From assembly GCA_002441005.1 (NCBI GenBank), contig DJWO01000009.1, positions 372,001 through 436,000 of the forward strand: 64,000 bases of DNA, read 5' to 3'. Below the pieces are notes generated by a model. That model was given only the letters and a program-made list of their open reading frames with translations, was not told the DNA's origin and made no database searches. The DNA is from Candidatus Aminicenantes bacterium UBA6228 (GTDB lineage Bacteria > Acidobacteriota > Aminicenantia > Aminicenantales > Saccharicenantaceae). Each line of letters starts with the position of its first letter. The first letter of the stretch is position 1. Position numbers and translations under genes: made by a program. This document shows, one piece after another, positions 15,430-24,238 of the stretch.

Positions 15430-18000
15430 CTATAAAGCGGCACTGCCTGCTGATTTTTCTTCTTCTTCAGCCAGCTTTTTCATAATATCTAAAGCCGCCA
15501 TGGCATCCCGTCCATAATAAACCTCGCCTCCATAGGCAGGTTTTAAAACTTTCTCTACAAAGCTTCTCTCCAGAGCCGCTCCGCCACACAGAACCGGGAT
15601 TTTAAAGTCATGTTCGCTTAACGTCTCTAAATAATCTTTCATCACCCAGCAGGATTTTACCAGCAAGCCGCTCAAACCGACTGCCTGCGGCTTAGACTTT
15701 TCGATGGCTCTTATGATCTCTTCCACACTCTGGTTTATACCCAGGTTAATAACTTCAAAGCCATTGGCTTCAAGAATTAAAGCTACCAGATTCTTACCGA
15801 TGTCATGGACATCACCCTTTACCGTGGCCAGGATAATTTTACCTTTTCTCTCTTCGGCACTCTCTGCCGGAAGATACGGTTTTAGACAGGTCAAAGCCTT
15901 TTTAACCGTTTCGGCCGACTTAAGAACAAAGGGCAGCGGCAGATTCTGGCTGCTGAACAGCTTCCCGACTCTGTCCATGCCTTTTAAAAGGAAATTATTG
16001 ATTATCTCCAGCGGTGAATATTTTTTGAGGAGCTCCTTAACAAGTGCCTCAATCCGGGCCGATTCTCCGTTTACCACTGCTTCCAACAGTGCTTCCTCTG
16101 CCGGGATATTCCGCCAGGAAGATGGCGCCGCCGTCTTTGAAGACAGCGCTGATTTTTCGCCGAGAAGCTCGGCCAGCGGGTCATAACCGGCGTGGTGGCG
16201 GTTTAAAATTAAATCCTGGCCCAGTCTTAAAATCTTCTCCGGTATTCTGGGAAGTGGAATCATTTTCGAATGATGGATTATTGCCGCATCGAGACCGGCC
16301 TCCAGCGCTAAAGACAAAAAGATAGAGTTTATATATGGTCTGAGCTCTGCCGACAAACCGTAGGAGACATTGCTTATGCCCAGAATTGTCTGACTCTTTG
16401 GAAATTTTTCTTTGAGAAGCCTGATAGCAGTTAAAGTCTGGCGGCCAGTGTCAGCGTAGTGGCGGTCTCCGCTGGCCAGTGAAAAAGTCAGCGGATCAAA
16501 GAAAATATCAGATGGCTTGAAATTATTTTTATTAACCAGAAGGTCATAAAGCCTCGAAGCAACTCTTAGTTTTTCTTCTGCCGTTCTGCTCAGACCTTTC
16601 TCATCTATGGTCTGGGCAACGATAGCTGCCCCAAACTCCCTGGCCATGTCGATAATCTCCTGAGCCCGGACGCCTCCATCTTCAAGGTTAATCGAGTTAA
16701 TAATGACTTTACCACCATAGTTTTTAAGGGCAACCTCCAGAGCCGAAGTGTTACTGCTATCAACCATGACTGGAATTTCCAGCTGGAGATTTAATTTTGG
16801 CATAAAAATTTTCCAGTCTGCTGCTTCCTCCCGGCCGGGCGTGGCCAGGGCAACATCGGTCAGATGAGCTCCTTCCTTTTGCTGTTCCCGGGCGATTTCC
16901 ATCATTCCTTCGAAATCTTCCTTTAAAAGAAGCTGGCGGAAGGCCTGGCTGCCGTTGACATTGGTCCTCTCGGCAATAATCAGGGGCCGCGGCTTTAGCC
17001 GAAAAGGCTGAGCCCTGAAGGTCGAAGCACAGCCAGGTGAAAAACGATAATTTCTTCGGGCGGGATCAAGATTATCGACTTCTCTGACCACCGCCTTTAA
17101 ATGTTCGGGTGTTGTTCCGCAGCAGCCACCAACCAGACTCACCCCGAACGCCTCGACAAATCTTTTGATTTCTGTGGCCAGCCCCTCTGGAGAAAGATCA
17201 TAGATATATTTTCCATCTCTAAGGGCAGGTCGGCCGGCATTGGGCAGTGCAGAAATAAGAAAAGGCGAATTCTTTTTTAAGGTGCGAAGTGCCTCAACCA
17301 TGGCCTGTGGTCCATCGCCGCAATTCAGTCCTAAAGAAAAAAGAGGAAAACTGGAAAGAGCCGTGATGAGCGTCAGCATGTCTGTTCCCAGCAGCATCCG
17401 TCCTGAAGAATCCACCGTCACCGTGACCATAACCGGTAGTTTTTTCCTTTTTTCTTTTTGAGCTTTGAATATAGCTACCAGAGCAGCTTTTATCTGAAGA
17501 AGATCCTGGGCAGTTTCGACCTGAAGGAGGTCAACTCCGCCATCAATCAGGCCTGCAGCCTGCTCGTAGTAAGAATCTTTCAATTGATCAAAACTGATCT
17601 GCCCCAGGCCAGGCAACTTTTTCCCCGGTCCAATTGAGCCGGAAACAAACCGCGGACGGTCAGGGGTAGAAAAAGAAGAGGCAACCTCTCTGGCCAGCCC
17701 GGCCGCAGCCAGATTAATCTCATAAGCTTTGTCTTTAAGGCCGTATTCTTCAAGGACAGCGCGATTGGCTCCAAAGGTATTAGTTTCAATAATTTCACAA
17801 CCGGCTTGAAGAAAGGAAGCGTGGACTTCACTTACCACCTCCGGTCGGGAGAGGTTAAGGATTTCGTAGCAGCCTTCCTTCCCCAGGAAATCATCTGGAG
17901 TCAGGTCGTATTTCTGGAGACTTGTGCCCATAGCACCGTCAAAAATTATTACCTTCTCCTTAACTCTTTTCTCAATATTATTTTCTTTTTTCCTGCTCAT
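15430..18000 (-). CDS. metH: B12-dependent methionine synthase, without activation domain
   Basis: It moves the methyl group of 5-methyltetrahydrofolate through cobalamin to homocysteine. The order is homocysteine-binding barrel (FDGAMGTSLQ at the start, zinc ligands in VGGCCGTTPEH), pterin-binding barrel (AERTNVNGSQAF, VMVDSSN), helical cap, and cobalamin domain with the His ligand in GDVHDIGKN. The protein ends after the cobalamin domain at 856 residues; E. coli MetH is about 1227. The missing reactivation domain is the next gene. ATG 18000 has AGGTGAG just upstream. A GTG at 18021 overlapping the metF stop is the alternative. Confidence 0.95.
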   Translation of the reverse strand: MSRKKENNIEKRVKEKVIIFDGAMGTSLQKYDLTPDDFLGKEGCYEILNLSRPEVVSEVHASFLQAGCEIIETNTFGANRAVLEEYGLKDKAYEINLAAAGLAREVASSFSTPDRPRFVSGSIGPGKKLPGLGQISFDQLKDSYYEQAAGLIDGGVDLLQVETAQDLLQIKAALVAIFKAQKEKRKKLPVMVTVTVDSSGRMLLGTDMLTLITALSSFPLFSLGLNCGDGPQAMVEALRTLKKNSPFLISALPNAGRPALRDGKYIYDLSPEGLATEIKRFVEAFGVSLVGGCCGTTPEHLKAVVREVDNLDPARRNYRFSPGCASTFRAQPFRLKPRPLIIAERTNVNGSQAFRQLLLKEDFEGMMEIAREQQKEGAHLTDVALATPGREEAADWKIFMPKLNLQLEIPVMVDSSNTSALEVALKNYGGKVIINSINLEDGGVRAQEIIDMAREFGAAIVAQTIDEKGLSRTAEEKLRVASRLYDLLVNKNNFKPSDIFFDPLTFSLASGDRHYADTGRQTLTAIRLLKEKFPKSQTILGISNVSYGLSAELRPYINSIFLSLALEAGLDAAIIHHSKMIPLPRIPEKILRLGQDLILNRHHAGYDPLAELLGEKSALSSKTAAPSSWRNIPAEEALLEAVVNGESARIEALVKELLKKYSPLEIINNFLLKGMDRVGKLFSSQNLPLPFVLKSAETVKKALTCLKPYLPAESAEERKGKIILATVKGDVHDIGKNLVALILEANGFEVINLGINQSVEEIIRAIEKSKPQAVGLSGLLVKSCWVMKDYLETLSEHDFKIPVLCGGAALERSFVEKVLKPAYGGEVYYGRDAMAALDIMKKLAEEEEKSAGSAAL

Positions 18001-18017
18001 GTTCTCACCTGTTGGTT

Positions 18018-18971
18018 TCACCTTTTAAACAAAATCTTCAGCAAATTTATGACCGGGTCCTTCTGACTCATAGTAAAAATATGAATTCCCGGAGCACCAG
18101 ATTCCAGTAAATTTTCAGCCAGTTCCAGACCAAACTCCAAGCCGGTTTTCTTTTCCTCTTCCGGCGTCCGGCAGGCCTCGAAAGCTTCAATCATGGCCGG
18201 TGGCAGGCTGACTCCGAAAGTGGCTGGTATTTTGGTCAGCTGCTTTTGATTATAGAGCAGTTTAAAACCGGGCAGAACCGGCACACTTATTCCTGCCTGT
18301 TTTAACCGCTTCAAATAACTTTGATAAATTTCTGCTGAAAAAAACAACTGGGTAATAACAAATCGGGCACCGGCTTCGATCTTCTCTTCGAGATGTAAAA
18401 GATCAAACTCCAGGCTGGGAGACTCAGGATGCTTTTCCGGGTAGCCAGCCACGCCGCAGCAAAAATCAGTTGCCGCAGCTGGTTTCACTCCTTCCAGGTA
18501 ATAACCGTGATTTAAATTATCGATCTGCTTAACCAGCTCACAGGCATAAGTGGGGCCACCAGGCTCCGGCCTGAATTCTTTTTCTCCTGGCTGCGGGTCA
18601 CCACGGATAACAAATATGTTCTCCAGCCCGAGGTAATGAAGTTCAAGCAGGGCATCTTCCAGTTCATAGCGGTTATAGCCGGCACAGATAAGATGTGGCA
18701 CGGTTTCCACCCCGAACCTGTGCTTCAAGCTGGCTGATATCGCTACCGTTCCTGGCCTTTTCTGCCGGCGAATTTTAATTTTCTGACCATTTTCGACTGA
18801 AACTCCATTTTGGGGCTGGTGAAATGTAACGCTGATGAAAAGAGGATCAAATTCCAGAAAAGGATCAATCAGGCGATATAAATCCTCAACATTTGAACCT
18901 TTATCGGGCGGCAGAATTTCCAGAGAAAGCACTGGCTTTTTTCTACCGGTCAGAGCTTCGCTTACTTTCAT
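18018..18971 (-). CDS. metF: 5,10-methylenetetrahydrofolate reductase
   Basis: MetF makes 5-methyltetrahydrofolate, the methyl donor for the MetH encoded next. This 317-residue protein shows the FAD-barrel pattern: an early catalytic-type Glu (LSLEILPP), VTFHQPQNG, PHLICAGYNR, NIFVIRGDP and FVITQLFF. ATG 18971 has a near-perfect AGGAGG 5 nt upstream. Longer in-frame starts extend into the leader and lack family similarity. It is the first gene of metF-metH-reactivation protein, about 310 nt from the predicted promoter. Confidence 0.95.
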   Translation of the reverse strand: MKVSEALTGRKKPVLSLEILPPDKGSNVEDLYRLIDPFLEFDPLFISVTFHQPQNGVSVENGQKIKIRRQKRPGTVAISASLKHRFGVETVPHLICAGYNRYELEDALLELHYLGLENIFVIRGDPQPGEKEFRPEPGGPTYACELVKQIDNLNHGYYLEGVKPAAATDFCCGVAGYPEKHPESPSLEFDLLHLEEKIEAGARFVITQLFFSAEIYQSYLKRLKQAGISVPVLPGFKLLYNQKQLTKIPATFGVSLPPAMIEAFEACRTPEEEKKTGLEFGLELAENLLESGAPGIHIFTMSQKDPVINLLKILFKR

Positions 18972-19280
18972 CTTGCCTCCTGCGCTGAGATTTTTAGCAG
19001 AGATAGATGGGGTCCAAAAACTTTTTGAGAGACTCCCGAACACAGGAGTGGCCATTACAGAAAGCCCGCTGACGAAAGACGCTAGCAGATTTTCTGGCCG
19101 ATCAAGGCCTGGTGAAAGGACCCGGCACAGGCTCTATCTTCAAGCCATTCCCGTGCCCGGGTTAGACATTATCATTGAGGAGCAAAATTCTTTGATTTTA
19201 TAAGAATAAAAACGCTCTTTAGAAGGATAGCAGACCAGTCCGGCTAAACTTCTTTCAGCCAGATGCTTGGTGCTCATATT
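18972..19280 (-). promoter_or_regulatory. Long structured 5' leader of the metF-metH operon
   Basis: About 310 nt separate the predicted start of transcription from metF. The leader holds a strong hairpin at 19120-19162 (about 12 pairs with one bulged G, CCCGGGCACGGG against CCTGTGCCGGGT). A second, smaller stem is near 19032-19049 (ACTCC/GGAGT). Such a leader on a methionine operon suggests regulation by RNA. I could not match it to the SAM-I core, to a B12 box or to the tetrahydrofolate motif. A 45-codon reading frame (19140-19277) lies inside it without a ribosome site. Confidence 0.4.
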
Positions 19281-19286
19281 GCTTTT

Positions 19287-19315
19287 TAACTAACACAAAC
19301 CGCGCGGGCTGTCAA
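19287..19315 (-). promoter_or_regulatory. Promoter of the metF-metH operon
   Basis: On the minus strand a perfect TTGACA (19310-19315) and TAGTTA (19287-19292) are spaced by 17 nt. The next gene in this direction is metF, about 316 nt from the -10 box. Confidence 0.5.
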
Positions 19316-19386
19316 GGTTAGTCAGGTCAGAGAGCCGTCCAGACTGGCTTATGGGCCAAAGTTTGAGACAGTCAAAAAGAGCCACC

Positions 19387-20355
19387 TCACAAAGCCGGAA
19401 GCCACAGATAGTAAAAGCCACTTTTAAGCCCTGAGACGATTTTCTCCACCGGTTCGCTCATAAATTCGGTGCCAGCGAGCGAGGTAGCATAGAGATTATT
19501 CTGCCTTTTGGGATAATAGGTATAGGCCACAACTCTGGCCTCTTTCAAACCTGCTCTGGATAAAACTTCATCGAGTGCGGTCTGGAAATAGCCTACCTTA
19601 TCGACCAGCCCAAGCTCCAGAGCTTGCTCGGCAGTATAGACCCGGCCGTCAGCCAATTTTCTTATTTCTTCAAGCGAAGGGCCATTTTCCTTTCGCGCTG
19701 CCACCACCTTCAGGAATTTCTCATAATGCTCATCTATGATTTTCTGAAAGAGCTGCTTTTCTTCCTCACTCATGCCGCGAAACGGGCTACCAGCATCTTT
19801 CATCTGACCGGATTTAACCACGGTGGTTTTTACCCCGACTTTGTTCATCAAACCTTCCACATCAGGGAAAACTGAAATTACCCCGATGCTGCCGGTGAGA
19901 GTGGAAGGATGGGCGACAATCATATCGCAGGCGGAAGCCACATAATAACCACCCGAAGCGGCCACCCCCATCATCAGAGCCACCACCGGGACTCTGGTCT
20001 TCTGGCGAAAGCGCATAATCTCGTGGTAGAGAATATCACTCGAAGTAACATCACCACCAGGTGTATCCAGCCGCAGAATGATTCCTTTGACTTGCGGGTC
20101 GGAGGAAGCTTTTTCCAGACGCTGATAAACTCTGGAAAGAGCATCCCCTTCCCTTGAAAAAAGTCCGCCTTGACCTGAGCTGATGACTCCTTCGAGATCA
20201 ATAACAGTAATTTTCGCCTTGGCCCGGCTCTCAACCAAGATTACTTCCTGCATCTTTTCCTGGCCAAGAAAATCAAGGTTAATGCTGGGTGAACAGGCGG
20301 CTAAATAAAAAAGCATAAGCAGGATTAGCCCTAACCAGTATTTTTTCTTCATCAT
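19387..20355 (-). CDS. sppA: Signal peptide peptidase SppA, lipoprotein form
   Basis: SppA degrades signal peptides left in the membrane after secretion. This 322-residue single-domain form has the catalytic Ser in AASGGYY (near 145) and the Lys base in KSGQMKDAGSPFRGMS (near 198), with LDTPGG in the oxyanion region. The N-terminus has a hydrophobic stretch ending YLAAC, a lipobox, so it may be anchored as a lipoprotein rather than by an uncleaved segment. GGAGGAG before the double ATG supports the start. No clear partner genes. Confidence 0.92.
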   Translation of the reverse strand: MMKKKYWLGLILLMLFYLAACSPSINLDFLGQEKMQEVILVESRAKAKITVIDLEGVISSGQGGLFSREGDALSRVYQRLEKASSDPQVKGIILRLDTPGGDVTSSDILYHEIMRFRQKTRVPVVALMMGVAASGGYYVASACDMIVAHPSTLTGSIGVISVFPDVEGLMNKVGVKTTVVKSGQMKDAGSPFRGMSEEEKQLFQKIIDEHYEKFLKVVAARKENGPSLEEIRKLADGRVYTAEQALELGLVDKVGYFQTALDEVLSRAGLKEARVVAYTYYPKRQNNLYATSLAGTEFMSEPVEKIVSGLKSGFYYLWLPAL

Positions 20356-20554
20356 TTTTCTCCTCCAGGTTGCTATTTCATCACCATTTTATTTTACCCC
20401 ATTTTACGATCAACGATTTATCCCAATTGATTTTTCTCCTGAGTAAAAATCGGGCAAATATCGCATCTAAAATCTCCAGGGGCTATTGGGGATGACAGTC
20501 TGCACCTGCCTTTTATAGTCAGGGATTTGAGAAGCTAAAATTTCTCTTCAGGAT

Positions 20555-20896
20555 TCAGGAAGGGAGAACTCTTGATAAAATCCAGCTCACGATGCTGATC
20601 AAAACCGAGCCAAACACCGCACCCCAAAAGCCATTGACATAAAACCCTTTGACTAAAGCTGAGACCAGCCAGAGCATCAATCCGTTGATAACCAGCAAGA
20701 AGAGTCCCAGAGTTAACACAGTGATGGGAAAGGTCAAAAAGACCAGGATGGGTTTGATGATGGCATTGACGATCCCTAAGAGAAAAGCGGCCACCAGAGC
20801 AGCTAAAAAACCGTCAACATGGATCATCTTTGGAAAGAGATAAGAGATGATCAAAACCGCCACCATATTAATGATTAAACGCAGGATGAAAGGCAT
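20555..20896 (-). CDS. Small membrane protein, phage-holin-family-4 / YvlD type
   Basis: This 113-residue protein has four predicted membrane segments and the arrangement of the YvlD / holin-family-4 group (MPFILRLIINMVAVL, a short acidic loop, FLLGIVNAIIKPIL, GLFLLVINGLML). Despite the family name, chromosomal members are not phage proteins and their function is poorly known. ATG 20896 has GGAGG 5 nt upstream; an upstream in-frame start (MPLRNRG...) adds hydrophilic residues before the ribosome site and is rejected. The 198 nt between it and sppA hold no gene. Confidence 0.8.
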   Translation of the reverse strand: MPFILRLIINMVAVLIISYLFPKMIHVDGFLAALVAAFLLGIVNAIIKPILVFLTFPITVLTLGLFLLVINGLMLWLVSALVKGFYVNGFWGAVFGSVLISIVSWILSRVLPS

Positions 20897-21063
20897 AACA
20901 CCTCCTTCCTCGGGATAACCTCTATTTCTTAGAGGCACCCCACCTCCTCAGGACCAGTAAATTAATACCTTAAAAATATCCACTGAAATCATATAATATA
21001 TATCGTTTTTCCTGCGTCTTTGTCAAAAAATCAACTCAATCAGGTTACACATAATATCCAGGT

Positions 21064-21660
21064 CTAGAGGCAAATCTCACCTTTGGCATACAGAGCGGCC
21101 TGACCTGATATTTGAACCCGTTCTCCATGGTAACGGCAAAATATTTCCCCTCCCCGTTTTGAAAGTTGATAGGCTCGGAGATGTTCCTTCCCGAGCTTCT
21201 CAGCCCAATATGGAATTAAAGTACAATGAGCTGAACCGGTAACCGGGTCTTCCGGGACACCAATACCAGGAGCAAAATACCTGGAAACAAAATCGTATTT
21301 CCTACCCCTGGCAGTGACGATAACTCCAAAAATATCCTTAAGCTGCTTCAACTTTTCAAAATCAGGCTTCATCTCCTTTATGGTCTCTTCGTCCTTAAAG
21401 ACTGCCATCAGGTCCCTGGAACTTAAAACCTCAAGAGGAGTTTCTCCGAGCGCCTGGCTAAGGAGAGGTGGCGCTACCGCTGGCTCTGGCTTTCGAGACG
21501 GAAAATCCATCGATAGCAACTCTCCTGACCTGGTAACTGCAAGCTGACCACTTTTAGTCTCAAAATCAACTGCAGACAAAGCCGGCTCTAAGAAAGATAA
21601 AATTACAAAGGCGCTGGCCAGGGTAGCATGCCCGCAAAGGTCAACTTCAACTGATGATGA
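21064..21660 (-). pseudogene. 5'-truncated PhzF-family isomerase/epimerase gene
   Basis: The minus strand encodes the PhzF fold from its VEVDLCGHATLASAF motif to a natural end (...GQAALYAKGEICL), with DPVTGSAHC and the C-terminal lobe intact. Family members begin about 40-55 residues earlier, with a start such as DAFT...GNPAAV. Here the frame is interrupted by TAG at 21676-21678 shortly before the conserved block, and no plausible start codon precedes it. The missing N-terminus carries the usual catalytic Glu region. The break coincides with the beginning of a truncated plus-strand gene, so this looks like a rearrangement scar. Confidence 0.7.
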
Positions 21661-22193
21661 CCATCTGCGTTGTACCTAAAGACGAATCATATCTAAAGAA
21701 AAAGATCAGGTTATTGGAACCTGAACCGTGCTGTGCCCTTTCGAGAGATGATCTGGTGATATGGGGAGAGGCGAAAAAATACGAACTTCAGATTCTTAAC
21801 CCAGAAGGGAAACTGATCAAAAAAATAATACGTAGCTGTAAACGGGTCAGACTTTCGGACCAGGATAAGAAGGAACTCGAAGAAAGACATAATCGGTCGA
21901 GAATGGGTGGAGCGGGTTATAAACCGATCTTTCCGAAGTACTTCCCATATTTTCGAGATATCTCGGTTGATGAACAGGGACGGATATTTGTCTTTACCTT
22001 TGAACGAGAGAAAGAAAAGCCAGGTTTTTATTATATCGATATCTATGATCCTGAAGGACGGTATATAGGACACATTTTGTCCAATATAACGGCCAGCGAT
22101 TTAGTCTGGAAAAATAATAAGCTTTACACAATTGAGAGGGACGAGGAAGGATTTTATGTTATCAAAAGATATGGCCTCCGCTGGAATTACTGA
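21654..22193 (+). pseudogene. C-terminal fragment of a beta-propeller-type protein
   Basis: The 179-residue frame reads like the last blades of the 6-bladed propeller proteins common in Aminicenantes-like genomes: ELQILNPEGKLIKKIIR, DISVDEQGRIFVFTFERE, IDIYDPEGRYIGHIL and a closing LVWKNNKLYTIERDEEGFYVIKRY. There is no signal peptide or first half, and no ribosome site before the ATGATG. The open frame continues upstream across the phzF remnant to TAG at 21624. It is probably not expressed as a working protein. The family assignment comes from motif character, not a search. Confidence 0.55.
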
Positions 22194-22245
22194 AACCTGA
22201 GCTCTTCATTTTATTTATATGCCGAAAAAGGGAGGGATTAAGAAA

Positions 22246-22470
22246 ATGGCGAGAAGAGATTTTCTTAGGTATCTAAAGGTAATATCAGCTTTGTTTCTGC
22301 TATGTTTTTGTCCACTCAGCGAATTAGCTTCAAAAGAAGTAGAGACTGTCTTTTTTAAGGAAAAGGGAAAGGTGGCTCAAAAATGGGATGAGTTATTTAC
22401 CGACCACACGCTGATTAATTTCACCTATAAAAATCAACCGCTATCAGGATTCTGGCTTGGTCGGCTTTAA
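22246..22470 (+). CDS. Short secreted protein or 5' fragment of a broken gene
   Basis: A 74-residue frame starts at ATG 22246 with GGGAGGG about 10 nt upstream and a clear signal peptide (ARRDFLRYLKVISALFLLCF...). Only about 45 mature residues follow, ending abruptly after NQPLSGFWLGRL. It lies next to two truncated genes, so a 5' remnant of a longer secreted protein is likely. No family recognised. Confidence 0.45.
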   Translation: MARRDFLRYLKVISALFLLCFCPLSELASKEVETVFFKEKGKVAQKWDELFTDHTLINFTYKNQPLSGFWLGRL

Positions 22471-22635
22471 AAGGACGGCTTTTGCCTTACTCGCCATGTG
22501 ACTTCTTGCCGGCTTCGAAATTTAATGAGAACTTTCTGATTCTTTATCACTTTCTCTGCCACTCTGAGTCACTCTGATTGTGTGTTGCTTTCTGTGTCAC
22601 TGTGGTTAATGTCAGCCTGACTGTTTTGCTATACC

Positions 22636-22664
22636 TTGAAGCTGAATTAGCCCTCTGCTAAAAT
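22636..22664 (+). promoter_or_regulatory. Promoter of guaA, probably leaderless
   Basis: TTGAAG (22636-22641), a 17-nt spacer and TAAAAT (22659-22664) end 6 nt before the guaA ATG, and no Shine-Dalgarno is present. The rest of 22471-22635 shows no gene. Confidence 0.55.
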
Positions 22665-22670
22665 CCATCT

Positions 22671-24203
22671 ATGAATAAAGCCCTTATCCTTGATTTTGGG
22701 TCTCAGTATACCCAGCTCATTGCCAGAAAAGTCCGCGAACTTGGCGTTTACTCTGAAATCCACCCCTATAATCTTCCCCTCGAGAGGATAAAAGCCCTTG
22801 ACCCGGGCGCCATCATCCTGTCGGGCGGACCAAAGAGTGTCTATGAGCCTGACTCGCCCCACCCTGATCCGGGCATTTTCCGGCCAGGCACCCCAATCCT
22901 GGGTATTTGCTACGGACTGCAGCTTATTGCGCACCACCTGGGAGGAAAGGTCGAAAAAGCTCCCCGCAAAGAATATGGGTTCGCCTCGCTTCGGATTCTG
23001 GATAGACACGGGCTTCTCCATGGCTTAAAAGATAAAACTCAGGTCTGGATGAGCCACGGCGACCGCCTCGAGGCCATTCCAGAAGGTTTTGCTATTACCG
23101 CCAGGACCTCAAATTCAAAGGCTGCTGTCATAGAAAATCCGCGCCTCAAAATCTATGGTGTTCAATTCCATCCGGAAGTGGCTCACACCGCGGAAGGGAA
23201 AAAAGTACTGGCCAATTTTCTCTTTCGCCTGTCAGGTCTTAAAGCCGACTGGAACATGAAGTCTTTTATTGAGCAAAAAGTCAAAGAAATTCGCCAGCAG
23301 GTTGGCCGGGAAAAAGTCATCTGCGGTCTGAGCGGCGGTATTGACTCGCTGGTCGCTTCGCTCCTCATTCAGAAAGCAGTTGGCCGCCAGCTTTACTGCA
23401 TCTTCGTCAATAACGGGCTCCTCCGCCTGGGTGAATATGAAAATCTCCTTCAGGAATTCCGTCAGAAATTCTCTCTTCAGGTCATAGGTGTCGAAGCCCA
23501 GGACAGGTTTCTTGACCGGCTAAAGGGAGTCATAGCCCCGGAAAAGAAGCGCCAGATAATCGGCCAGGTTTTTATTGAGATTTTTGAAGAAGAAGCTAAA
23601 AAGCTGGGTGGGGTTAAATTCCTGGCCCAGGGCACAATTTACCCCGATGTCATCGAAAGTACCTCGGTTAAAGGCCCTTCTCATCGGATAAAATCACATC
23701 ACAATGTCGGCGGTCTGCCCGCTAACCTTAAATTCAGCTTAGTTGAGCCACTGCGGGAGCTCTTCAAAGATGAAGTCAGGGTACTCGCTCTAGAGCTGGG
23801 GATAAGCCGGGAGCTTGTGCATCAGCATCCTTTCCCCGGACCGGGCCTGGCAGTAAGAATCATCGGCGAAGTCAACCAGAACAGCCTGCGGATGGTCAGA
23901 GCAGCCGAGGCCATTGTCCTCGAAGAAGTTCGCCGGGCGAGAATTTATAACAAGCTCTGGCAGGCTTTCGCTGTGCTTCTCCCCGTGCGGTCAGTCGGGG
24001 TTATGGGCGACCAGCGCACCTATCAGCAGGTCGTGGCGATTCGCCTGGTCGAAAGCTCTGACGGCATGACGGCCAACTGGTATCAGGCCCCACCCGAACT
24101 TTTAAAGAAAATTTCCACCAGAATCGTCAATGAGGTTGACGGCGTTAACCGCGTGGTTTACGATATAACTTCGAAGCCACCGGGAACAATTGAATGGGAA
24201 TAA
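22671..24203 (+). CDS. guaA: GMP synthase (glutamine-hydrolysing)
   Basis: It converts XMP, ATP and glutamine to GMP. The N-terminal class-I amidotransferase has its Cys in LGICYGLQ (about 80) and His/Glu in QFHPEVAHT. The ATP pyrophosphatase domain has the P-loop GLSGGIDS (near 221). The C-terminal dimerisation domain contains PFPGPGLAVRI and ends TSKPPGTIEWE, the family's invariant end. The 510-residue length is standard. The gene is followed after 35 nt by dnaE. Confidence 0.98.
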   Translation: MNKALILDFGSQYTQLIARKVRELGVYSEIHPYNLPLERIKALDPGAIILSGGPKSVYEPDSPHPDPGIFRPGTPILGICYGLQLIAHHLGGKVEKAPRKEYGFASLRILDRHGLLHGLKDKTQVWMSHGDRLEAIPEGFAITARTSNSKAAVIENPRLKIYGVQFHPEVAHTAEGKKVLANFLFRLSGLKADWNMKSFIEQKVKEIRQQVGREKVICGLSGGIDSLVASLLIQKAVGRQLYCIFVNNGLLRLGEYENLLQEFRQKFSLQVIGVEAQDRFLDRLKGVIAPEKKRQIIGQVFIEIFEEEAKKLGGVKFLAQGTIYPDVIESTSVKGPSHRIKSHHNVGGLPANLKFSLVEPLRELFKDEVRVLALELGISRELVHQHPFPGPGLAVRIIGEVNQNSLRMVRAAEAIVLEEVRRARIYNKLWQAFAVLLPVRSVGVMGDQRTYQQVVAIRLVESSDGMTANWYQAPPELLKKISTRIVNEVDGVNRVVYDITSKPPGTIEWE

Positions 24204-24238
24204 ACCCCTCTTTGCCCGCTTAATAAAGGCCAGTTAAC

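Noticed and set aside
19140..19277. 45-codon reading frame in the metF leader (minus strand)
   Set aside because: It has no ribosome site and no recognisable sequence, and the region is better explained as a structured leader. A leader-peptide role cannot be excluded but has no support here.
18972..19280. SAM, B12 or THF riboswitch before metF
   Set aside because: I looked for the SAM-I core, a B12 box and the THF motif and found none. I kept only the statement that the leader is structured.
20555..20896. Prophage remnant suggested by the holin-family name
   Set aside because: No other phage gene is nearby and the family is widespread as an ordinary chromosomal membrane protein.
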